Source: Thermoleophilia bacterium (GTDB lineage: Bacteria; Actinomycetota; Thermoleophilia; Gaiellales; SKUG01). Taken from it: DNA of 49,422 nt. The stretch covers positions 1 through 49,422 of the forward strand of contig JAOPYQ010000043.1 in NCBI GenBank assembly GCA_025964555.1. The letters run 5' to 3'. Below the pieces are notes generated by a model that ran no database searches, was not told the origin of the DNA, and was given only the letters and a program-made list of their open reading frames with translations. The position numbers and the translations under genes were made by a program. Shown here in pieces: positions 41,521-49,422 of the stretch (position 1 is its first letter; every line of letters starts with the position of its first letter).

Positions 41521-42468
41521 ATGCATGTCCTGCGAACGTCCATCACCGCCCTGTCCACCTTGGCGATCGCTGCCGCGATTGCAACGCCTGCCGCGCTCGC
41601 GGTCGTGAAGAACGGTGGCTCTGGTGACGATCGCGTGATCGGCACGGGCGCGGCCGACGTGCTGCGCGGCGGCGCCGGGAACGATTCGGTGCTCGCGTTC
41701 GCGGGGGCCGACGTGCTCTACGGCGACCAGGGCAACGACGACCTGTACGCCGGCAACGGACGCGACACCAGCTTCGGTGGCGCCGGAGACGATCGCCTGT
41801 TCGGCAGCGGCGGCAATGACCGGCTGTTCGGCGGCGCCGGTTCTGACCGCCTGTACGGCGGCGCTGGCGATGACCGACTCACCTCGCTCGCCACCGACGC
41901 CGGCATCGACGTGCTCGACTGCGGCGACGGCATCGACATCGCGCGGATGCGCGCGGGCGACACGGCGCTCGACTGCGAGTACGTGATGGTCGTGGACACG
42001 GTCGCAACCGCGACCGACGACACCAAAGTCGGCACCGAGCGCGGCGACGTGCTGCTCGGTTGGGGTGGCAACGACACGCTCACCGGCCTGGCGGGTCGCG
42101 ACCTGCTCATCGGCGGGCGCGGCAACGACGCGCTCGACGGCGGCGACGGCGACGATCGCCTGCTCGGCGAGTCGGGCGACGACCATGCACTCGGCGGCGC
42201 CGGCAACGACCTGATCATCGGCCGCACGGGCATCGACACGCTCGACGGCGGCGACGGCAACGACCGCATCTACGCCGGTGCGGGCGCCGACGTCGTGACG
42301 GGTGGCACCGGCAACGACCGGCTGCACGCGACCGCGAACGACAACCTCGTCGACACGCTGGACTGCGGCGAGGGTGATGACGATCGAGCGTTCATCCGCG
42401 CGGGCGACACGACCGTCGGGTGCGAGCGCGTCACGACCGTGACCGCGGTCAACACGCTCGAGACCTGA
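41521..42468 (+). CDS. Secreted RTX-like calcium-binding repeat protein
   Basis: This 315-aa protein has a Sec signal peptide (LRTSITALSTLAIAAAIA, then TPAALA) and about a dozen nonapeptide repeats of the GGxGxDxLx type, such as GGAGNDSVLA, GGSGNDRLFG and GGDGNDRIYA. Two Cys pairs flank spacer blocks (VLDCGDGIDIA, LDCEYV; TLDCGEGDDD, VGCERV), so the protein is probably disulphide-linked outside the cell. The repeats fold as a calcium-bound beta roll. ATG 41521 has GGAG nine bases upstream. No catalytic domain is attached. Confidence 0.88.
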   Translation: MHVLRTSITALSTLAIAAAIATPAALAVVKNGGSGDDRVIGTGAADVLRGGAGNDSVLAFAGADVLYGDQGNDDLYAGNGRDTSFGGAGDDRLFGSGGNDRLFGGAGSDRLYGGAGDDRLTSLATDAGIDVLDCGDGIDIARMRAGDTALDCEYVMVVDTVATATDDTKVGTERGDVLLGWGGNDTLTGLAGRDLLIGGRGNDALDGGDGDDRLLGESGDDHALGGAGNDLIIGRTGIDTLDGGDGNDRIYAGAGADVVTGGTGNDRLHATANDNLVDTLDCGEGDDDRAFIRAGDTTVGCERVTTVTAVNTLET

Positions 42469-42495
42469 CGCCGGGGCGCACTGCAGGAGAAGACG

Positions 42496-42525
42496 CGAGC
42501 GGCGGCCCCGAAGGACCGCCGCTCG
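42496..42525. terminator. Hairpin between convergent RTX-like gene and rpoD
   Basis: CGAGCGGCGG (42496-42505) and CCGCCGCTCG (42516-42525) are a perfect 10-bp stem with a 10-nt loop. It lies between two converging genes and may end both transcripts. No T-tract is present. Confidence 0.55.
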
Positions 42526-42564
42526 TGGTAACTCACATCGCCCTGTCAGTGGCGGTATCTCGGC

Positions 42565-43680
<1,116 letters not shown>

Positions 43681-44005
43681 GCTGATGCCTCCTTGGCATG
43701 GGGGAGCGAGTCTTCCTGACAGGGGGATGCGAGCCAGCCTGCTCCGACACCGCGAACGCGCGTGACGAATGGCGACGAGATCGGGCGTCATGCCGGATCG
43801 CACCGCATCCTATACCCGCCTCGGATTGGCTGCTGCAGCACGTGGGGTGCTGGAGCGTGTCGCCCGGTGCAAGTGGAGGATGCAACAGGTTATCTCCGAA
43901 GGGGGCCGCTCCTGTAACTGGGCTGTCCCGGCCAGCGGCGCGGCCCACCCCGTGGCCGTTCGGCAATTGCCGCATCCAGCCGTGCTTTCCGGCCTGTCAC
44001 CAATG
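43681..44005. other. Leader region of rpoD and intergenic space
   Basis: I see no gene here. Reading leftward, TATAGGAT near 43810 could be a -10 box for rpoD, with no matching -35. The rest is GC-rich without clear repeats. Confidence 0.3.
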
Positions 44006-44233
44006 TCACTCCGAGCCGCTCACGGCGGCGATCAGGCGGCGAACGACGGCCGCGGCCACACGGTCGCCGGCCGCCGAGTCGATCGCGGCGGCGATTCCGG
44101 TCACGAGCATCGTCGCGAGCGAGCCGAGGCCGACGTACTCGATCGTGCTCGAGCCGCGCTCGCGGAGTCGGCGCGGCGCGCCACCGCTCGGCGCGGCCTG
44201 GTCATCGTCGGGTGTCGGCACGGGATCGTCCAT
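44006..44233 (-). CDS. Orphan Flp/TadE-type pilin-like peptide
   Basis: This 75-aa protein has a short charged leader and then GSSTIEYVGLGSLATMLVTG. It shows the class III prepilin pattern (G before the cleavage point, Glu at +5, Tyr at +6, hydrophobic stretch). It would be cut by a TadV-type peptidase and assembled or kept in the membrane. No tad genes are near. It is divergent from the DUF1697 gene. Confidence 0.65.
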   Translation of the reverse strand: MDDPVPTPDDDQAAPSGGAPRRLRERGSSTIEYVGLGSLATMLVTGIAAAIDSAAGDRVAAAVVRRLIAAVSGSE

Positions 44234-44333
44234 CGCTCGGTCGGATCGTATGCCTGCATGTCGAGCCGTGGCGAGGGTGCTTTGTCACAAATCACGCACG
44301 CCTTCGTGCCGATCGCGTGACAGGATTCGCGCC

Positions 44334-44870
44334 ATGCCACGCTATGCAGCACTGCTTCGCGCGATCAACGTGGGCGGCAACCGGAAGGTGCCGATGGCGC
44401 GCCTGCGCGAGCTGCTCGAGGCCGACGGCTTCACCGACGTTGCGACCTACGTCAACAGCGGCAACGTCGTGCTCGCGTCGCCCGACCCCGCCGCGACGGT
44501 GTCCAGCCGCATCGCTGCGCTGCTCGCCGACGAGTTCGGATTCGAGGTGCCGACGATCGTGCGCACGAAGGCGCAGCTCGCGACGGTCGTCGCCACCGAT
44601 CCGATCCCCGCTGGCGCCGACGCTCCGAAGCACTACCAGGTCACCTTCCTGGAGCGGAAGCTGCCCGCCTCGACCTGGTCGGACGTCGATCCGCAGGCGT
44701 GGGGCGACAGCACGTTCGTTGCCACCCCCACCGAGCTGTTCACGTTCACGCCCGGCGGGATCCACGCCGACAAGCTCCTGCGCGCGCTCGCGAAGGCGCA
44801 CAAGGACACACCGGGCACGGCGCGCAACTGGTCGACGGTATGCAGGCTCCTGGACATGCTGGGCGACTGA
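44334..44870 (+). CDS. DUF1697 family protein
   Basis: This 178-aa protein begins YAALLRAINVGGNRKVPMAR and has TYVNSGNVVLAS, VTFLERKLP, and an end in RNWSTVCRLLDML. These are the family hallmarks. The function is unknown; the fold is a ferredoxin-like pair. ATG 44334 has AGGA nine bases upstream. It stands alone and is convergent with the beta-propeller gene. Confidence 0.88.
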   Translation: MPRYAALLRAINVGGNRKVPMARLRELLEADGFTDVATYVNSGNVVLASPDPAATVSSRIAALLADEFGFEVPTIVRTKAQLATVVATDPIPAGADAPKHYQVTFLERKLPASTWSDVDPQAWGDSTFVATPTELFTFTPGGIHADKLLRALAKAHKDTPGTARNWSTVCRLLDMLGD

Positions 44871-44910
44871 GCCAGGCCGAACCCGGCAGGCCCTCCGCAG
44901 GACCTGCACC

Positions 44911-46689
44911 TCACATGGGCGCGACGACCTCGAACGTGAGCGGCGCCGAGTAGGTGCCGGGCGACTGGACCGGATCGACCTGCAGTCCGAAGCGCAGGGC
45001 CGCGGTCGCCGTGCCCGACGCGGTCTGCGCGACGATCGCCGTGGCATCGCCTGACTGCGCCGCGATTCCACGCCAGTTCGCAGGCGTGGCGATCACGCAG
45101 TTGTTGGAACCGGCGACCGGCCACGTGTTGGTGCCGGCCGAGAGCGTCTCGAGACACGCGGCGAAGCGCGAGCCGGTCCACGCGCCGGCGAAGTCCGGAT
45201 ACTGGCTGCCGAGCAGCGACAGCACCTGCGTGTCGCCGTTCACGTCGCCGGCGACGATGATGCGACCGTCCGCACCGATCGCCGGGCGGCCCAGCCCGTC
45301 GTTGCCCGCGCCGCCGTTGAGCACGAGCTTGCCGTCGGTGTCGAAGGTCGCGTCGGGCTGCCCGCTCGAGGTCAGGCGCAGCAGTCCGGCATTGGTGTAG
45401 TTGTCCGCCGCACCGGAGAGCAGCACCCCGCCATCGGGCTGGACCAGCACGCCTTCTGCATACTCGTTGCTCGAGCTGTAGGACAGGCGCTGCGCGCCAC
45501 CACCGAACGTGGAATCGACGCCGCCCGTGGCGTTGACTCGCGCCACCCCGACGCGTTCGGCGCCAACGCCGTCGATCGACGAGCCGCCGAGCACGAACTT
45601 GCCGTCCGCCTGCATGGACACGCCCTGCGCCGTGTCGTCGCCCGCGGCCAGCGACACCACCTGGCGACCAGTGGCCGACCCGACGAATGTCGGCTCGTCG
45701 GCGCCCGCCTCGTTGAGCACGACGAGCGCGTAGTCGAGGTTCGTGCCGCTCGCGGTGCCAACCATGACCACCCCGTTCGTCGGGGTCGTCACCACGTCGA
45801 GCGCGAACGAGTAGCCGTTGACGTTGATGTCGCGGAACCCGGTGGTGTTGAAGGTCGGGTCGAGCGTGCCGTCGGCGCGCCAGCGGCTCGCCATGAAGCG
45901 CGTCTGCGTGTTGACCGTGGAACCTGCCACCACGATGCGGCCGAGCGAGTCGAATGCGACCGATTCCGCGCCGTCCTCGGTGCCGTAGGGGTCAAAGGTC
46001 TTGATCGCACCGAACGTCGGGTCCGGAGCGCCGGTCGTGGTCAGCTTGCCGACGAAGGCGTTCTTGGACACGCCCGGCGCCGTGTGGCCGGCGATCGCGA
46101 TGGATCCATCCCACGCGATGTCGACTGCCATGACGATGTCGTTCGCGGTCCCTCGGTCGATGATCAGCGGCGTATTGCCGTTGAATGCCGGATCGAACGT
46201 CCCATTGGTGAGGTACCGCGCGACGAACCCGTTTCCGGCGGTGGTGCCGACCACCACGATCTTTCCGTCGCGCTGCACGGCGACATCGAACGCATTGTCA
46301 GTGCCGCCGATGCTGAAGACGCGACGCCCGAGCGGCCCCCACCCCGTGTCGGCCGTGCCGCCCGACATGCGGAACATCGCCGTACCCACCCCGTCGGACT
46401 GGAGCAGCCGCAGCGACGACGTGTCGTTGGTGGAGCCGAACAGCACGGAACACGGCGCTGCGGTGACCGCGTTCGTGCCCGGCAGCACGGTGCCGAACGA
46501 GCGCGCTGCAGTCCCGTACGGACAGCCGGTCGCGCTCAGGGTGGTCGCGCTCGTGACCGACAGCGTCACCGCGACGCTCGAAGATGCTGCGTTCGACGAC
46601 GCTGCCATCGCGATCGAGGCCGCTACGACTATGCCGAGCAGCCACGCGCGACGTGGTGCGGACGGCATGCGACGAATCGACGTGGGCAT
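44911..46689 (-). CDS. Secreted delta-60-repeat (beta-propeller-like) protein
   Basis: This 592-aa protein has a signal peptide (RAWLLGIVVAASIAMAASSN) and then delta-60 repeats of the type FDVAVQRDGKIVVVGTT, VSMQADGKFVLGGSS and PAIGADGRIIVAGDV alternating with TFDPAFNG-like segments. That is a propeller-like extracellular or surface protein. The C-terminal 100 residues form a second domain with one Cys in NNCVIATP. ATG 46689 and ATG 46668 are both possible starts. Role unknown; adhesion or surface display is a guess. Confidence 0.8.
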   Translation of the reverse strand: MPTSIRRMPSAPRRAWLLGIVVAASIAMAASSNAASSSVAVTLSVTSATTLSATGCPYGTAARSFGTVLPGTNAVTAAPCSVLFGSTNDTSSLRLLQSDGVGTAMFRMSGGTADTGWGPLGRRVFSIGGTDNAFDVAVQRDGKIVVVGTTAGNGFVARYLTNGTFDPAFNGNTPLIIDRGTANDIVMAVDIAWDGSIAIAGHTAPGVSKNAFVGKLTTTGAPDPTFGAIKTFDPYGTEDGAESVAFDSLGRIVVAGSTVNTQTRFMASRWRADGTLDPTFNTTGFRDINVNGYSFALDVVTTPTNGVVMVGTASGTNLDYALVVLNEAGADEPTFVGSATGRQVVSLAAGDDTAQGVSMQADGKFVLGGSSIDGVGAERVGVARVNATGGVDSTFGGGAQRLSYSSSNEYAEGVLVQPDGGVLLSGAADNYTNAGLLRLTSSGQPDATFDTDGKLVLNGGAGNDGLGRPAIGADGRIIVAGDVNGDTQVLSLLGSQYPDFAGAWTGSRFAACLETLSAGTNTWPVAGSNNCVIATPANWRGIAAQSGDATAIVAQTASGTATAALRFGLQVDPVQSPGTYSAPLTFEVVAPM

Positions 46690-46760
46690 CCCAGGGTGTA
46701 TCGGCGTATACAGGCCGATTCGTGAGCCGTTCGAACGGCGACCGCGCCCGAACCGTTCGG

Positions 46761-47381
46761 TCACCCGCGCGGGAGGGCGATCACGATCCGATCGCCGGAA
46801 CCCTCGAACGTGCCACCCATCGCCACCACGCGCATGCGAGCGAGCGAGATGCCGAGCCCGGACTTGTCCGGCTCCACGTCGACCATCGGGAACGAGGAGT
46901 TCGGCACGATGTGCAGCTGCACCTCGTGTGCCTCGTGGCGCCACGTGAGGCGAACGTCGATACCTTCCTCGAAGCACAGCCCGTCCACGATCGCCTGGAG
47001 CGACTCGGTGAGCCAGGAAGGATCGGCCTTCACGTTCACGTCGGCGCCGGGATCCACCGCGAGGCGTCCGTCGTTGGTGCTCGTGGCACACAGGTCGTCC
47101 ACGACCGAGCGCAGCGGCACGTGCTCGATCTGCGGATGCATGCGCTTGGCGGCGATGCGGCCGATCTTGGAGAGGTCGTCGAGCATGTGGTCGAGGCGCT
47201 CGGATGCGCGCACGATCTGCCCGACGTACTTCTCCTGTGCGGCGTCGTCGAGGTTCGGCGTGCCCTCGAGCATGCGCGCGAATCCGTACACGACGGCCAG
47301 CGGACTGCGCAGTTCGTGGCAGGCAGGACCGATCGCCTGGCGCAGCAGCTGCTGCGTGTCCTGCCCCGATGCCACTGCCAT
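46761..47381 (-). CDS. Sensorless histidine kinase-like protein
   Basis: This 206-aa protein has a HisKA H-box (GPACHELRSPLAVVYGFAR) and a shortened ATPase part ending in SGLGISLARMRVVAMGG and DRIVIALP (G2-like box). The N-box is degenerate (SLQAIVDGLCFE). There is no sensor or membrane segment. It may be a phosphotransfer or anti-sigma-type protein and not an active kinase. ATG 47381 has AAGGAG eight bases upstream. It is divergent from folE2, 117 nt apart. Confidence 0.75.
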   Translation of the reverse strand: MAVASGQDTQQLLRQAIGPACHELRSPLAVVYGFARMLEGTPNLDDAAQEKYVGQIVRASERLDHMLDDLSKIGRIAAKRMHPQIEHVPLRSVVDDLCATSTNDGRLAVDPGADVNVKADPSWLTESLQAIVDGLCFEEGIDVRLTWRHEAHEVQLHIVPNSSFPMVDVEPDKSGLGISLARMRVVAMGGTFEGSGDRIVIALPRG

Positions 47382-47498
47382 GTGCCGTGCTCCTTGCGTT
47401 CGTCATGCGACAATGCGTTCAGCGCCGCAGCATTGCGGCTACCCGGCGCGACGCGACGCGACACCTCGCGCAGCAACGCTTCCCAAAACCGAACTTCC

Positions 47499-48479
47499 GT
47501 GACCCTCACCTCCCACTCCCTCGACCTGCAGGCAACCGCCCCCTCGATCGCGCTCGCGCTCGACGAAGTCGGCGTGACCGGCGTGGTGCGCGGGATCGTG
47601 CTCGGCGCGTGGGATGCACCGACCACCGCGACGTTCGACATCGCGGCCTCGGTGGGCGCGGATGCGCGCGGCGCGCACCTGTCGCGCTTCCACGAGGCCC
47701 TCGACCAGGCACTCGCACTCGTTGCCGACGATGGGCGCGACGTGCCGAGCCTCGCGGTGCTCGCAGCGGTGATCGCCACGCGAGCCGCCGACCTGCAGGG
47801 CGCCGCCACTGCCCGCGCACACGTTCGGGCGACGATCGCGTGGCCGCGGGTGTCGCCGGCAAGCGGCCGTCGCACCGTGGATCCGTTCGTGACGTGGGCG
47901 ACCGTGCTCGTGGACCGCTCCAGCGGCGAGCCTCGCACGACCACGACGATCGGCGTCGAGGCGACCGGCATGACGGCCTGCCCCTGCGCACAGAACCTGG
48001 TGCGCGACGCGGCGCGAACGCGCCTGCTCGACGACGGCATGGACGAGGCGACGATCGAGCGCGCGCTCGACGCGATCCCGATCGCGACGCACAACCAGCG
48101 TAGCACCGGCCGCTTCGAGGTCGAGCTCGTGGGTGATGGTGCGGTCACGGAGATGGTCGACCCGCTCGTGCTCGTGGACCTCGTGCGCGAGTCGATGAGC
48201 GCGAACGTGCACGAGCTGCTCAAGCGCGACGACGAGCGTGCGATCGTCGAGGCCGCCCACGCGGATCCGCGCTTCGTCGAGGACTGCGTGCGCGCGCTGC
48301 TCGTCGACGCGCTCGATCACCCGCAGGTCGGCGGTGCGCTGCCGGCCGCGGCGCGGCTGCTCGCCACGCAGGTGAACCACGAGAGCATCCACGCGCACGA
48401 CGTCGTCGCCACCCGCTCGGGGTCGCTGCGCGACCTGCGCGACGAGCTCGGCATCGACACGCCGCCCGCGCCCGCCTGA
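47499..48479 (+). CDS. folE2: GTP cyclohydrolase of the FolE2/MptA type
   Basis: This 326-aa enzyme is the zinc- or iron-dependent form that opens GTP to start folate-type pterin synthesis. The key cysteine lies in GMTACPCAQNLVRDA, and the histidine and glutamate ligands are in IATHNQRSTGRFEVEL and ATQVNHESIHAHDVVA. Length is close to the family norm. GTG 47499 places the frame 117 nt from the divergent kinase. The TACPCAQ form is close to MptA as well as FolE2, so the exact product (dihydroneopterin triphosphate or cyclic phosphate) is open. Confidence 0.88.
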   Translation: MTLTSHSLDLQATAPSIALALDEVGVTGVVRGIVLGAWDAPTTATFDIAASVGADARGAHLSRFHEALDQALALVADDGRDVPSLAVLAAVIATRAADLQGAATARAHVRATIAWPRVSPASGRRTVDPFVTWATVLVDRSSGEPRTTTTIGVEATGMTACPCAQNLVRDAARTRLLDDGMDEATIERALDAIPIATHNQRSTGRFEVELVGDGAVTEMVDPLVLVDLVRESMSANVHELLKRDDERAIVEAAHADPRFVEDCVRALLVDALDHPQVGGALPAAARLLATQVNHESIHAHDVVATRSGSLRDLRDELGIDTPPAPA

Positions 48480-48517
48480 CACGACCGCAGGCCTGAGGCA
48501 ACGCCCCGAGAAGAGGT

Positions 48518-48664
48518 ACGACCCCGGCCTGGTGCGAGGGGACGAAGCTCGCGGGCCGGGGTCGTGCAAGCCAGATGACGAGGGACGAGTTCGTCGTGCT
48601 GGCCGTGGCTGTGGCGTGGTGTGGTGTGGGACGAGATGGGACTGACGGGACTGACGGGACTGAC
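48518..48664. repeat. 12-bp inverted repeat and 9-bp triple repeat after folE2
   Basis: ACGACCCCGGCC (48518-48529) and GGCCGGGGTCGT (48554-48565) form a perfect stem, probably the folE2 terminator. GGGACTGAC then occurs three times in tandem (48638-48664). The whole 48480-49020 stretch has no gene that I can support. Confidence 0.5.
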
Positions 48665-48963
48665 GGACGGTGCGTTGTTCAAAAGCTTCCGGGACTGGTC
48701 TCGGGGCGGCGTCCCCCTCAACCGGCGTGTTCCCGGGCGCTGGCAGCGAAGTTCCCTCCACCTGGCGGCTGCCACGTCCCGGTCGGCGAACCGGGTGGCG
48801 TGTGGCGCTCGCGGGCCCCTTCCATGATTCCCGGCGCTCCGGGCGGCTGGTGCCTCGCTGCCTTGCTCCATCAAGGTCTCATGAACCCCAGCAGTGCGGA
48901 GACGGTGGAATTACCTATGTGTGCGCAGACCCTGACCTAGGTGCCTGCCGACGGTGCGACCAA

Positions 48964-48997
48964 CGTAGCTACGACGTGGTAACTTACGGTCCTGTAA
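48964..48997. promoter_or_regulatory. Palindromic boxes before the desaturase gene
   Basis: CGTAGCTACG (48964-48973) is a perfect palindrome, and TTACGGTCCTGTAA (48984-48997) is an imperfect one (10 of 14 bases symmetric), 23 nt before the desaturase ATG. From memory, symmetric ACGGT/ACCGT-type boxes occur before actinobacterial desaturases and bind TetR-type lipid regulators. I could not check this. Confidence 0.45.
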
Positions 48998-49020
48998 CTA
49001 CGCAGGAAGGTGACCTCCAC

Positions 49021-49422
49021 ATGACCGTCGCTACCGCCCCGCATCCCGAGCAGCCGAACGAGCCCCGCCAGCGCGCACCGCGCCAGGTGAAGGGCCTTCG
49101 CCACTTCACGCCTGATCGCATCCGGCGCCAGAAAGTCGTCATGCTCGTCGTGACGCTCGGACCGCTCGTGGCACTCGGCTTCGCGATCGCGATGCTCTGG
49201 GGCACCGGCTTCCAGACGAGCGATGCGGTGTCGTTCGCGTCGCTGTACGTGGTGTCGCTCCTCGGCGTGACGGTCGGCTTCCACCGGATGCTCACCCATG
49301 CGGGCTTCGACACGAAGCCCTGGGTGCGCAATACCTGGGCGGTGCTCGGCACGCTCTCGGTCGAAGGCGCACCGGTCAACTGGGTAGCGGACCATCGCCG
49401 CCACCACGCGCACTCCGACGAG
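49021..49422 (+). CDS. Fatty-acid (acyl-CoA) desaturase, N-terminal part
   Basis: The gene runs off the right edge; 134 codons are visible. Membrane segments are at about 38-58 (VVMLVVTLGPLVALGFAIAM) and 66-84. The di-iron histidine boxes 1 and 2 are present: GFHRMLTH (HxxxxH) and DHRRHHAHSD (HxxHH). That marks the delta-9 type that inserts a double bond in long-chain acyl groups at the membrane. ATG 49021 has AAGG-GTGACC upstream. The third box should lie beyond the window. Confidence 0.9.
   Translation, partial: MTVATAPHPEQPNEPRQRAPRQVKGLRHFTPDRIRRQKVVMLVVTLGPLVALGFAIAMLWGTGFQTSDAVSFASLYVVSLLGVTVGFHRMLTHAGFDTKPWVRNTWAVLGTLSVEGAPVNWVADHRRHHAHSDE

Noticed and set aside
41356..42327. Long open frame antisense to the RTX-like gene
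   Set aside because: It is an Ala/Val-rich mirror of the repeat codons; the sense frame has a signal peptide, nonapeptide repeats and a ribosome site.
46690..47406. Propeller protein extended to an 831-aa frame
   Set aside because: The extra part is the shadow of the histidine-kinase gene; the signal peptide after ATG 46689 marks the real N terminus.

Overview
The window looks like chromosome of a high-GC actinobacterium. Supporting signs are ATG/GTG/TTG starts, a primary sigma factor starting at TTG, an HU-like protein, an RocB-type peptidase, and a tRNA 3' end that lacks a full encoded CCA. A Thermoleophilia-like lineage is possible, but I cannot prove it from sequence alone. The window falls into two parts: accessory, island-like DNA (1 to about 29030) and ordinary chromosome (about 29031 to 49422).

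Island A (left edge to 24937). It carries two HNH nucleases, two small XRE regulators and a MobF-type relaxase-helicase with a likely oriT. A leftward defence operon follows: a zinc-ribbon protein, a half-size HsdS, HsdM, HsdS, HsdR, a YgjP-type metallopeptidase, and an OLD nuclease plus UvrD-like helicase resembling Gabija. The operon starts from a visible sigma-70 promoter (TTGACT, 17 bp, TACACT) overlapped by a palindrome. Next come an HNH plus HEPN pair, a PLD nuclease, a frameshifted SEC-C gene and a small tyrosine-phosphatase-like protein. Then there is a retron: a reverse transcriptase preceded by a 151-nt segment bounded by a perfect 16-bp inverted repeat (a1/a2). An ECF sigma factor and its membrane partner complete the island.

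Island B (24938-29030, 4.1 kb) is bounded by two identical 46-bp copies of the 3' end of what reads as an elongator tRNA-Met(CAT). Paired GGGGGCAAC boxes lie just inside both ends. It encodes a tyrosine integrase that has lost about 100 internal residues, including the first catalytic arginine. It also carries a DUF3885-like protein, a HicB-like fragment, a small alarmone synthetase overlapping a 71-aa partner gene (probable toxin-antitoxin), and an unknown 236-aa protein. No intact tRNA is present, so the target gene should lie left of the window and the two islands are probably in tandem.

From 29031 rightward the genes look like housekeeping: DHH phosphoesterase, cupin, HU, small membrane proteins, two metallopeptidases, RocB-like M20 peptidase, GNAT, metallophosphoesterase, an SPFH-SPFH-NfeD cluster, an RTX-like secreted protein, RpoD/SigA, an orphan Flp-type pilin, DUF1697, a secreted beta-propeller-like protein, a sensorless histidine kinase, FolE2-type GTP cyclohydrolase and the start of a fatty-acid desaturase.

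The strongest candidates for a new system are the retron with a readable msr-msd, the palindrome-controlled RM/Gabija operon, and the alarmone-synthetase pair.
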